From Muribaculum sp. (lineage in GTDB: Bacteria; Bacteroidota; Bacteroidia; Bacteroidales; Muribaculaceae): a stretch of 64,000 bases of DNA. Positions 26,406-34,600 of this stretch are shown here, one piece after another. Each line of letters starts with the position of its first letter. Within the stretch, counting starts at the first letter, position 1. A program made the position numbers and the translations under genes. The DNA lies in contig VSOZ01000007.1 in assembly GCA_009775095.1 (NCBI GenBank), forward strand, positions 62,001 through 126,000, read 5' to 3'. The notes beneath the pieces are model-generated. The model saw only the letters and a program-made list of their open reading frames with translations, was not told the DNA's origin and made no database searches.

Positions 26406-27515
26406 ATGGAACCGATTTATCCGAAACTCATACTTGACGCACTCGCTACGGTGCGTTATCCCGGCAACGGGAAAAACATAGTCGAGCTTGGCATGGTTGA
26501 GGACGATATACGTATTGACGGCAATACGGTGAGCTTCTCGCTGATATTTGACAAGCCTACCGACCCGTTTGTGAAGTCGATCGTAAAGGCGGCCGAGACC
26601 GCTATAACTACTTTCATATCGCCCGAAGTGGATGTGAAAGGCCGTATTGCTGTCAAATTCCGCAATAGCGGGGCTGCTCCCAAGCCTGAAAATCCGCTTC
26701 CCGGAGTGAAGAACATCGTCGGAGTGTCGTCAGGCAAGGGTGGTGTAGGCAAGTCGACTGTGGCAAGTAACCTTGCGGTGGCTCTTGCCCGGCTCGGTTA
26801 TAAAGTGGGGCTCCTTGACGCCGATATTTTCGGCCCGTCGGTGCCCAAGATGTTTGGCATCGAAGACGAACCCCTTTATATGGAGAAGGTTGGCGGTCAG
26901 GATTATATTGTGCCCATAGAGCGTTACGGCGTGAAGCTGTTGTCGATAGGCCTGCTTATGGAGCGCGACGCGCCGGTGCTGTGGCGCGGTGCCATGGCGT
27001 CGCGTGCGCTTAACCAACTTATTACGCAGGGCATGTGGGGCGATCTCGATTACTTTCTTATCGACATGCCTCCCGGCACGAGCGACATACACCTTACTTT
27101 GGTGCAGACTCTTGCCATAACCGGGGTGATTATTGTCAGCACTCCGCAGGAAGTGGCTTTGGCCGATGCCCGTAAAGGCATAGGCATGTTTACCGACGAG
27201 AAAGTAAATGTGCCCGTACTCGGTATTGTGGAGAATATGGCTTGGTTTACTCCGGCCGCTCACCCCGACGAACGCTACTACATTTTTGGCCGTGACGGTG
27301 CCGTGGAGCTTGCCCGCAAACTGAAAGTAAAACTGCTTGCCCAGATCCCCATAGTGGGTTCTATATGTGAAGGTGGCGATTGCGGAGAACCTATCGCGGT
27401 CAAGGAGTCGATAACCGGTGAGGCGTTTATGGAGCTTGGTCGTGCAGTGGTTGAAGCTGTCGACGAGCGCAATGCCTCCTTGCCCGCCACTTCAAAAGTC
27501 GAGACTCACTCCTAA
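26406..27515 (+). CDS. Mrp/NBP35-family iron-sulfur carrier ATPase
   Basis: P-loop ATPase of the Mrp/ApbC family, 369 residues, which holds and delivers Fe-S clusters in the cytoplasm. An N-terminal MIP18-like region (about 1-85) is followed by the deviant Walker A GKGGVGKST (about 109-117), DADIFGPSVP, and MPPGTSD. The usual CxxC after ENM is absent: the segment reads ENMAWFTPAAHPDERYYIFG, and the only nearby cysteines are in ICEGGDCGEP. MEPIYPK at 26406 is taken as start; a start at 26382 overlapping trmB by 14 nt is possible. It ends at a very strong terminator. Confidence 0.9.
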   Translation: MEPIYPKLILDALATVRYPGNGKNIVELGMVEDDIRIDGNTVSFSLIFDKPTDPFVKSIVKAAETAITTFISPEVDVKGRIAVKFRNSGAAPKPENPLPGVKNIVGVSSGKGGVGKSTVASNLAVALARLGYKVGLLDADIFGPSVPKMFGIEDEPLYMEKVGGQDYIVPIERYGVKLLSIGLLMERDAPVLWRGAMASRALNQLITQGMWGDLDYFLIDMPPGTSDIHLTLVQTLAITGVIIVSTPQEVALADARKGIGMFTDEKVNVPVLGIVENMAWFTPAAHPDERYYIFGRDGAVELARKLKVKLLAQIPIVGSICEGGDCGEPIAVKESITGEAFMELGRAVVEAVDERNASLPATSKVETHS

Positions 27516-27528
27516 GCCTGCATATAGG

Positions 27529-27577
27529 ACAAAATAAAAGCATGGGCTCTATCGCGGAGCCCATGCTTTTATTTTGT
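27529..27577. terminator. Long bidirectional terminator between mrp and lipoprotein gene
   Basis: Perfect 21-bp stem (27529-27549 with 27557-27577) and 7-nt loop; the core is GCATGGGCTC flanked by A- and T-rich ends, so it can act on both strands. Confidence 0.9.
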
Positions 27578-27596
27578 GTGGAAAGGGTTGTGCTAC

Positions 27597-28094
27597 TTAT
27601 TTTTTGAGAGCCTCTTTTACTTTGTCGGCGGCACTCTGTGCTGCATCTGCGGCTTTGGCCTTGGTGTCCTCGACTGCTTTGGCGGCTGCATCCTTGACGT
27701 CGGAAGCCTTATCGCTTACTGCATCCTTGACATCAGAGGCTTTGGCGGCTATGGAGTCGCCGGCGACTTCTGCAGCATCTTTGACATTGCCGACAACGGA
27801 GTCGGCTGCATTTTTGATCTTATCCATAACGGGTGTGGCCGAAGGATCCTTTGCCGCTATAACTGGAGCTACTTCCTGCAGATAAACCTGTGCTGCGCTG
27901 TCCTTACCTTCTTTAATTAACTTTTCGGCATAGGCCTGAGCCTGTTGCACGTAGACTTTCAAGCTGTCAGTATCTGTACAACTTTCGATTTTTGCCTTAA
28001 GATCGGCACCTTCATCTTTGGCTTTTTCAGTTGTTGAGCACGCAGCCATGACGATAGTAGCGACAACCGCTACAGAGAGAAATAACTTCTTCAT
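27597..28094 (-). CDS. Lipoprotein with LEA/apolipoprotein-like amphipathic repeats
   Basis: Predicted lipoprotein of 165 residues; the ATG at 28094 starts a signal peptide with lipobox MAAC and lipidated Cys19. Residues ~25-95 are helical and polar. Residues ~95-165 consist of Ala/Lys/Asp-rich repeats of an approximately 11-residue type (ASDVKDAVSDK, ASDVKDAAAKA, TKAKAADAAQS), the pattern of late-embryogenesis-abundant and YtxH-like proteins. Such repeats form amphipathic helices and are associated with desiccation or envelope stress; the role here is inferred. It converges with mrp across the shared terminator. Confidence 0.82.
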   Translation of the reverse strand: MKKLFLSVAVVATIVMAACSTTEKAKDEGADLKAKIESCTDTDSLKVYVQQAQAYAEKLIKEGKDSAAQVYLQEVAPVIAAKDPSATPVMDKIKNAADSVVGNVKDAAEVAGDSIAAKASDVKDAVSDKASDVKDAAAKAVEDTKAKAADAAQSAADKVKEALKK

Positions 28095-28243
28095 AAGTTT
28101 AAAAAAATAAAAATACCATTTACGACTATAACACATAAACTTGAAAATGTTTCATTCTATAGCGAAAAAATGCATGTTTTATTCAGAACACCTGCCTAAA
28201 ATATGTTCTTAATCAGCTTTTGGCTGAAACTACCGAAAAAGTG

Positions 28244-28372
28244 TTGCAATTATAAAAAATATGTTATACATTTGCCCATGCACGCTTGAATAAAAAGATT
28301 TCAAACATAATCACATCCCTGTATACACTTTACAACATGTTATGGAGGACCTTGTCGAGAGACACGGCCCTC
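28244..28372 (+). ncRNA. Candidate small RNA with promoter and terminal hairpin
   Basis: TTG (28244-28246), 20-nt spacer and TACATTTG (28267-28274) form a plausible promoter. About 70 nt later comes an imperfect hairpin (GAGG-A-CC at 28345-28351 pairing with GG-C-CCTC at 28366-28372) followed by TGATTTTA. No open frame of note lies between, so a ~95-nt transcript is possible. This rests on signals only. Confidence 0.3.
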
Positions 28373-28477
28373 TGATTTTACAGTGACCCCGTCTTCACTC
28401 CCGAAGCAGTGGCTGTAGCGCTGGGTGCTGGCTTGGACGATATTGAAGCGTCACCGGAATGCTGTGATGCCGGCCGG

Positions 28478-28580
28478 AAGCGTCGGAGACGCTTAATGGG
28501 TAAAACCCCACGATAAGCGCGGCAGCGCGGTTCGTGGGGTATGAACGTCAGACTAATACGGCTTCGCGTCGGAGACGCGA
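28478..28580. repeat. Cluster of short palindromes, putative interspersed repeat
   Basis: Three hairpins in 103 bp: AAGCGTC-GGA-GACGCTT (28478-28494); ACCCCACGA with TCGTGGGGT (28505-28513/28532-28540), enclosing GCGC-GGCA-GCGC; and TCGCGTC-GGA-GACGCGA (28564-28580). The last, with its flank GGCT, recurs at 51428-51448 in another intergenic gap with one loop base changed, which indicates a dispersed repeat family. Confidence 0.7.
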
Positions 28581-28625
28581 GACATATTCCCATGGACTAG
28601 CCTGCGATTTTTCGCATCTGGATAT

Positions 28626-28660
28626 AAAAAATCAGCGGCCCTCCGTGGAGGACCGCTGAC
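28626..28660 (-). terminator. Terminator of gapA
   Basis: Stem TCAGCGG (28632-28638) with CCGCTGA (28653-28659), extended past one mismatch by CCTC/GAGG; on the minus strand it is followed by ATTTTTTAT. Confidence 0.82.
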
Positions 28661-28682
28661 GTTTATGAAAAAATGCGGTTTA

Positions 28683-29693
28683 TTAGCCGTTTACTTTCTT
28701 CATGTGAGCGATGAGGTCGAGAACCTTGTTAGAGTAACCGATCTCGTTGTCGTACCAAGATACAACCTTAACGAAAGTCGGAGTCAACTGGATACCGGCC
28801 TTTGCGTCGAAGATAGAAGTACGGGCATCGCCGAGGAAGTCGCTCGATACAACTGCATCTTCAGTGTAGCCGAGGATACCCTTGAGTTCGCCTTCGGAAG
28901 CTTCCTTCATAGCGGCGCAGATTTCGTCGTAAGTAGCGGGCTTGGCGAGGTTGACGGTGAGGTCAACTACTGATACGTCGAGAGTGGGGACACGCATGGA
29001 CATACCGGTAAGTTTGCCGTTGAGTTCGGGGATAACTTTACCTACAGCCTTGGCAGCACCGGTAGAAGAGGGGATGATGTTGCCGGAAGCGGCACGGCCA
29101 CCACGCCAGTCCTTCATAGAGGGACCGTCAACTGTCTTCTGGGTAGCGGTAGTAGAGTGAACGGTAGTCATAAGACCTTCAACAACGCCGAACTTGTCGT
29201 TGAGAACCTTGGTGATAGGAGCCAAGCAGTTGGTGGTGCAAGAAGCGTTTGACACGAACTGAGTGCCCTTTACATATTTGTCAAGGTTTACACCGCATAC
29301 AAACATGGGGGTGTCATCCTTTGAGGGAGCTGACATAACTACATATTTTGCTCCGGCTTCGATGTGAGCCTGTGCTTTTTCCTTAGTAAGGAAAAGACCG
29401 GTTGACTCAACAACGTATTCTGCACCTACAGCGCCCCAGTTGATCTCTTTCGGGTCGCGGCATGCGGTAACGCGGATTTCCTTGCCGTTTACGATAAGGA
29501 GGCTCTTCTCCATGCAGTAGTCAACAGTGCCGTCAAATTTGCCGTGCATTGTGTCATACTTAAGCATGTAAGCCATGTAGTCAACGGGAAGAAGGTCGTT
29601 GATAGCGACAACTTCGATGTCATCTCTCTTGGTGGAAGCACGGAATACGAAACGTCCGATGCGGCCAAAACCATTAATACCTACTTTAGTCAT
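28683..29693 (-). CDS. gapA: Glyceraldehyde-3-phosphate dehydrogenase, type I
   Basis: NAD-dependent GAPDH of glycolysis, 336 residues, converting glyceraldehyde 3-phosphate and phosphate to 1,3-bisphosphoglycerate. N-terminal GINGFGRIGR (5-14) binds NAD, and Asp33 of INDL suits NAD rather than NADP. The catalytic Cys152 lies in SNASCTTNC, with its His partner in TTVHSTTATQ. WYDNEIGYS is near the C-terminus. Length is standard. It has a minus-strand -7 box TAATTTTG at 29751-29744 and a terminator immediately downstream; it is divergent from mscL. Confidence 0.98.
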   Translation of the reverse strand: MTKVGINGFGRIGRFVFRASTKRDDIEVVAINDLLPVDYMAYMLKYDTMHGKFDGTVDYCMEKSLLIVNGKEIRVTACRDPKEINWGAVGAEYVVESTGLFLTKEKAQAHIEAGAKYVVMSAPSKDDTPMFVCGVNLDKYVKGTQFVSNASCTTNCLAPITKVLNDKFGVVEGLMTTVHSTTATQKTVDGPSMKDWRGGRAASGNIIPSSTGAAKAVGKVIPELNGKLTGMSMRVPTLDVSVVDLTVNLAKPATYDEICAAMKEASEGELKGILGYTEDAVVSSDFLGDARTSIFDAKAGIQLTPTFVKVVSWYDNEIGYSNKVLDLIAHMKKVNG

Positions 29694-29743
29694 AGTTTTA
29701 ATTAATTATTGGGTTATGTTAATCATCTACCTTTTGAGGCATA

Positions 29744-29751
29744 CAAAATTA
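29744..29751 (-). promoter_or_regulatory. -7 box of gapA
   Basis: Minus-strand TAATTTTG, matching TAnnTTTG, 50 nt before the gapA start. No obvious -33 partner. Confidence 0.5.
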
Positions 29752-29805
29752 CTACTTTTTTTTCAATAAACTTGTAATGCACATAAAATAAAGGAAAAAA
29801 TTCTT

Positions 29806-29813
29806 TAATTTTG
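29806..29813 (+). promoter_or_regulatory. -7 box of mscL
   Basis: TAATTTTG, matching TAnnTTTG, 49 nt before the mscL ATG. No obvious -33 partner. Confidence 0.5.
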
Positions 29814-29862
29814 CGTGAAAATGCATCATAAAGCGTTTTATAGTAAAAAATAACAATTGACT

Positions 29863-30291
29863 ATGGGTAAGTTTTTAGAAGACTTCAAGGCATTTGCCAT
29901 GAAAGGCAATGTGGTGGATATGGCGGTCGGTGTTATCGTCGGCGGCGCGTTTGGTAAGATTGTATCGTCGCTTGTCAACGATATAATCATGCCGGTTATC
30001 TCTGTTTGTACCGGTGGCTTGTCATTCAAGGACATGAAGTATATCATAACGCCGGCTCAGGCTGCTGTCGAAGGGGTTAGCCCGGAAGTGGCCGAGGTTG
30101 CAGTAAATTATGGTATGTTTATTCAGAACGTAGTCGATTTTCTCATAATAGCTTTGAGTATATTTGTCGCTCTTCGTGTTGTCATGAAGTTTAAGAAGCA
30201 GGAGGAAGAGGCGCCTGCAGCTCCTCCCGAGCCTACCAAAGAGGAAGTACTTCTGACCGAGATACGCGATCTGCTTAAGGAGAAGAAGTAA
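29863..30291 (+). CDS. mscL: Large-conductance mechanosensitive channel
   Basis: Homopentameric inner-membrane tension-gated channel, 142 residues, releasing solutes on hypo-osmotic shock. The ATG at 29863 (MGKFLEDFKAFAMKGN) matches the family N-terminus; an in-frame TTG lies two codons upstream. TM1 (about 17-45) contains VVDMAVGVIVGGAFGKIVSSLV, including the Gly-rich pore constriction. TM2 is about 82-106, followed by the charged bundle helix EVLLTEIRDLLK. The Pro/Ala linker (APAAPPEPT) before it is common in this phylum. Confidence 0.96.
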   Translation: MGKFLEDFKAFAMKGNVVDMAVGVIVGGAFGKIVSSLVNDIIMPVISVCTGGLSFKDMKYIITPAQAAVEGVSPEVAEVAVNYGMFIQNVVDFLIIALSIFVALRVVMKFKKQEEEAPAAPPEPTKEEVLLTEIRDLLKEKK

Positions 30292-30344
30292 CATAGCCGG
30301 CTTCTGTTGTCGTAAAAATTCAGTATAATAAAAAAGATATTATA

Positions 30345-31550
30345 ATGTCAAAAGTCATAATTATAGGAGCGGGCGGTGTCGGCACCGTCGTAGCTCATAA
30401 ATGTGCGCAGAATCCCGAGGTTTTTACCGAAATCGTGCTGGCTTCGCGCACTCAAAGCAAGTGTGACGCCATAGCCAAGGCCATAGGCGCCCCCAATATC
30501 ACCACCGACTCTGTTGACGCAGACAGTGTGGAGCAACTCGTTGCACTCTTCCGCCGTCATAAGCCCGACTTGGTCATAAACGTGGCTCTGCCTTATCAGG
30601 ACCTTACAATAATGGATGCTTGTCTTGAGTGTGGTGTAAACTACCTCGATACAGCCAACTATGAACCTAAGGATGAGGCTCACTTCGAGTACTCATGGCA
30701 GTGGGCCTATCGTGAGCGCTTCGAGAAGGCCGGTCTGACGGCCATACTCGGTTGCGGTTTCGACCCCGGAGTGTCGGGCGTGTTTACCGCATACGCTGCC
30801 AAGCACTATTTTTCGGAAATGGAGTATCTCGACATTGTCGACTGTAATGCCGGCGATCACGGTAAGGCATTTGCCACAAACTTCAACCCCGAAATCAACA
30901 TACGTGAGATAACCCAGAACGGACGCTACTATGAAGAGGGCAAATGGGTGGTTACAAAGCCGCTTGAGATTCACGCTCCGCTCAACTATCCCAACATCGG
31001 CCCGCGTGACTCCTATCTGCTTTATCACGAAGAGCTTGAGTCATTGGTCATAAACTTCCCGACTATCAAGCGTGCACGCTTCTGGATGACATTCGGACAG
31101 GAGTATCTCACTCACCTGCGCGTTATCCAGAACATAGGCATGGCCCGTATAGACGAGGTAGAGTACAACGGTACAAAAATCATACCTCTGCAGTTCCTTA
31201 AAGCCGTGCTGCCTAACCCGCAGGATCTCGGTGAGAACTACCACGGCGAGACCTCGATAGGCTGCCGCATATCGGGCAAGGACAAAGAGGGCAAAGATCT
31301 CACCTATTATATATACAATAACTGCAGCCATGAGGCCGCCTATAAGGAGACAGGCATGCAGGCTGTCAGCTACACCACCGGTGTGCCCGCCATGGCCGGA
31401 GCCATGATGTTCCTCACCGGCAAATGGGTTAAGCCCGGCGTGCACAATGTCGAAGAATTTGATCCCGATCCCTTCCTCGAAGTCATAGCCGCACAAGGCC
31501 TTCCGTGGCACGAAGTCTTCAACGGTGACCTCGAAGTCGACAAAATCTGA
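30345..31550 (+). CDS. Carboxynorspermidine/carboxyspermidine dehydrogenase (saccharopine dehydrogenase family)
   Basis: NADPH-dependent enzyme of 401 residues that condenses a diamine with aspartate semialdehyde in the alternative spermidine pathway used by Bacteroidetes. The N-terminal Rossmann motif is IIIGAGGVGTVVAHKC (5-20). GCGFDPGVSGVF (about 138-149) and the LYHEELESLV segment are characteristic of this subgroup rather than lysine-pathway saccharopine dehydrogenases. The carboxynorspermidine decarboxylase partner is not in the window. It is followed by a terminator and lies 53 nt after mscL. Confidence 0.88.
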   Translation: MSKVIIIGAGGVGTVVAHKCAQNPEVFTEIVLASRTQSKCDAIAKAIGAPNITTDSVDADSVEQLVALFRRHKPDLVINVALPYQDLTIMDACLECGVNYLDTANYEPKDEAHFEYSWQWAYRERFEKAGLTAILGCGFDPGVSGVFTAYAAKHYFSEMEYLDIVDCNAGDHGKAFATNFNPEINIREITQNGRYYEEGKWVVTKPLEIHAPLNYPNIGPRDSYLLYHEELESLVINFPTIKRARFWMTFGQEYLTHLRVIQNIGMARIDEVEYNGTKIIPLQFLKAVLPNPQDLGENYHGETSIGCRISGKDKEGKDLTYYIYNNCSHEAAYKETGMQAVSYTTGVPAMAGAMMFLTGKWVKPGVHNVEEFDPDPFLEVIAAQGLPWHEVFNGDLEVDKI

Positions 31551-31604
31551 CAATCATAATTGAATGATTCGTACTTAGCCGCTCGTCGGCTAAATACTTG
31601 CCAT

Positions 31605-31653
31605 AAAATCCGGATATCCGTTGCTTTTATGCCTCGGTATCCGGATTTTTTTT
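31605..31653 (+). terminator. Terminator before the DUF4062-STAND gene
   Basis: Stem AAAATCCGGATA(T)CCG (31605-31620) with 31635-31649, one bulged base, then a run of eight T. It ends the dehydrogenase transcript and leaves only 35 nt before the next start codon. Confidence 0.85.
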
Positions 31654-31688
31654 GTATCTTAACCGAAAATTAAAGACACCTAATCCCC

Positions 31689-34600
31689 ATGTATACAGCC
31701 ATTACAGCATCACGTGATATAAGAGTATTTCTTTCGTCGACATTTGCCGATATGCAAGGCGAGCGTGACTATCTTGTTAAAAAAAATTTTCCGGCGATAA
31801 AACGAGAATGCTTGAGGCGCAACGTAGAGTTTACCGTACTTGACCTGCGTTGGGGCATAACTGAAGAGGAAGCAAAATCAGGGCGTGTTATGGAAATATG
31901 CATGGATGAGATATCGCGTACACGTCCGTTTTTCATCGGTCTTATAGGTGGTCGCTACGGCTGGATACCTGAAAATGACGGTAGCGCTGTCAATGAACGA
32001 TTGCTGCAACGCTATCCTCACATACGTGAAGGTGTAAGTGCCGGTAAAAGCATTACCGAAATGGAGATGCAGTACGGTGTGCTTGATTATCCTGAAAAGA
32101 CTTATTCCCACTTCTTTATAAGATCACTGCGAACGGTGCCCAAACGGTTCCGTGACAAACGAGGGTCTATAGAGGCGCAGAAGAGAGAACACCTGAAGGA
32201 TACCGTACGCAAAGCCGCCGCCGAAGGACGTTGCTCGGTGTCAGATTATTCGTCATTGAAGGAACTCGGACGTAAAGTGACCGAGGCTTTGATGACAACT
32301 GTCGATGCTCTTTATCCGGTCGATGAAAAACTGTCCCACATGGATCTCGTCATGAGCGCTCATGACAAAGCTGTCGACCGTTTGCGACGTGTCTACATAC
32401 CTCGAGAATCCAATACCGATTGTGCACGTATGGCTGATAGCAGCTCTTTGCTGACTCTCGATTTTGAGAGCGGTTGGGGGAAATCGGCATGGATAGCCAA
32501 TACATGGCCCGACAAGAGGATAAAACTTTCCCGACAGAAGGAGATCCCTGTAATACACACTATGATAGGGGGTGAGATTGATTCTGCCGAAATGTGTAGG
32601 CGTGCTCTCGCTTATGAGCTTGGCCGGCGTTTTGATGGCATAACAGTTCCGGATCTTAATCTTCCACGTGATAAGACGGTTGACCTGAAAAATGTGATTA
32701 AGCAACTTCCGTCCGATAAAGGCGATTTTATGTGGATACTTGATGGTGTCGACAAGATAACCGTCGATGTCGATCGCCAACTAATATGGTGCAAAGAGCT
32801 GTTTCCGTCAGCTATACCGCATTTGATGGTGACAGGCTCGGACAGAGAACAGATCAGACATATTGGATCTGAATTGATAAATGACACTATTGACGTCCAA
32901 GACATTTTGCTACATCCGCTTGGAGAATCGCAGAAAATGGCATTGACTGCCGCGTATCTTCGCAATTTCGCCAAAGGGCTTACCGCCTCGCAACGTGCTT
33001 CAATAGCCAACGATCCCGAGATGTCATCCCCGGGAGTTTTGCGTATTTTCCTGAACGAATTGTTACAATACGGCGTGTATGAAAACCTCGACGGGTTTAT
33101 GGCCGGGTATCTTGACGCTCCCGATATGCCCTCATTTATTGACAGGGTATTGTGCCGTATAGATAGTGATTTTGATCCTCGTTTGGTCTCTAAGCTATTC
33201 AACATTTTGATGCTTAGCCGATATGGATTATATGAGGAAGATATTATGTCAAGTCTTGGACTTAAGCCTGTTGAGTGGGCCGCTCTTTACGATGCTGTAA
33301 GCGACTTTCTTGAGCTGAAACAGGGCCGCATATCAGTAGTTGCCGGAATGAAGGCCGATGTGATTGTATCACACTACCCCGTGACCGACAAAGAGATAAG
33401 GCAATTGCGCACCGCGATTTTACGGCTTTCGCAGGCTCGGTATAAGATTGACATGAAGGGCGCTGTCAAAAGTATGGATTGGTCTGACAGGATTATTTAT
33501 GTAATGACGTATGTAATATCGCGCAGTAGGATAATCGACATTAAGGATACTACGCTTATGCGGCGCATTTCCATGGCGCTTGCCGAAATTGTCATGCAAT
33601 TAATAGGTCTTAAACGATACAATAAGGCCCTTTTCTATTTCAAACATTTCAGGTTTATATGTTTCCAAGAATATAAGTTTGATATATTTCAGGAGATGGG
33701 TAATTTTAACGATGCTAATGTCAGCCTTTCCGGACTGTTTGATACTCTCGACGTGATATATTCGTGTCTGATTGATAAGTCTATCTTGGGATTTCATAGA
33801 GATATTATTCGAATTTACGGACAGCCCGGAGATATGGAACGGTGTCGTCGTAAAATAAAGTTTGCTCCTCTAGCTCGGAAGACTCGTCAGCGGTTGCTTG
33901 ATTTTTGGGATAATAAAAATGAAGAGAGAAAATTCATTGATCTATGGGATGAAAAAGACGATATTATAGACTATCTGTATGAGATGGCTTTAAATATCAA
34001 CGACTTGTTTACCTCCACGACAGGTATATCGGATATTAATGCCAAGATATTGCGTACATTGGACCGCGAGTTGCAGAAAGAAGATGCCGATGAGGAAATT
34101 AATTGTCACATGTATCTTATTGCCGCTGTTAGTGCGGCCCGTATGGACAATGGCCGTGATGTCGCTGTAAGATACCTTGACCTTATTAACAAGAACAATA
34201 CTTCAAGATTGCCGGTCATTGCATTTGCCAATCTTTATGCCGATTGTCTTATCGATGACCGTAGAAGCCGGTTCGATGACGATTTTGACGACTTCTGTGA
34301 TTTCGTGTCAGATAGCGTGGCCTCGAATACAAGTATAAAATTGATGCAGAAATGGGCTGAAGCGTTGAAAATGGGTATCACGGACAATGCTGATGCCGTA
34401 AAAAAACTGGTCATTGAGTGTATCGACGGAGAACGCGCCGGCATAATACAGCAGTATACGGCCTATAATATCGGCTTTATCCTATATAACGTAAAGTTTT
34501 ATGAGTGCGCTCTTGTGGCGTTTGATACATATTTCGAGTCAGGCGCCGAGACACCTGCGCATAAACTGACACATTCTTATTGGGGTGCGGAAGCGGCATA

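Larger units (their letters stand above)
28095..28682. other. Repeat-rich intergenic region
   Basis: 588 bp between the lipoprotein and gapA genes. It holds a possible plus-strand promoter (28244-28274), a terminator-like hairpin (28345-28372), a dense set of palindromes (28478-28580) described separately, and the gapA terminator. Open frames on both strands across 28378-28593 have no start signal or family resemblance I can support, and their codons overlap the palindromes. Confidence 0.7.
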
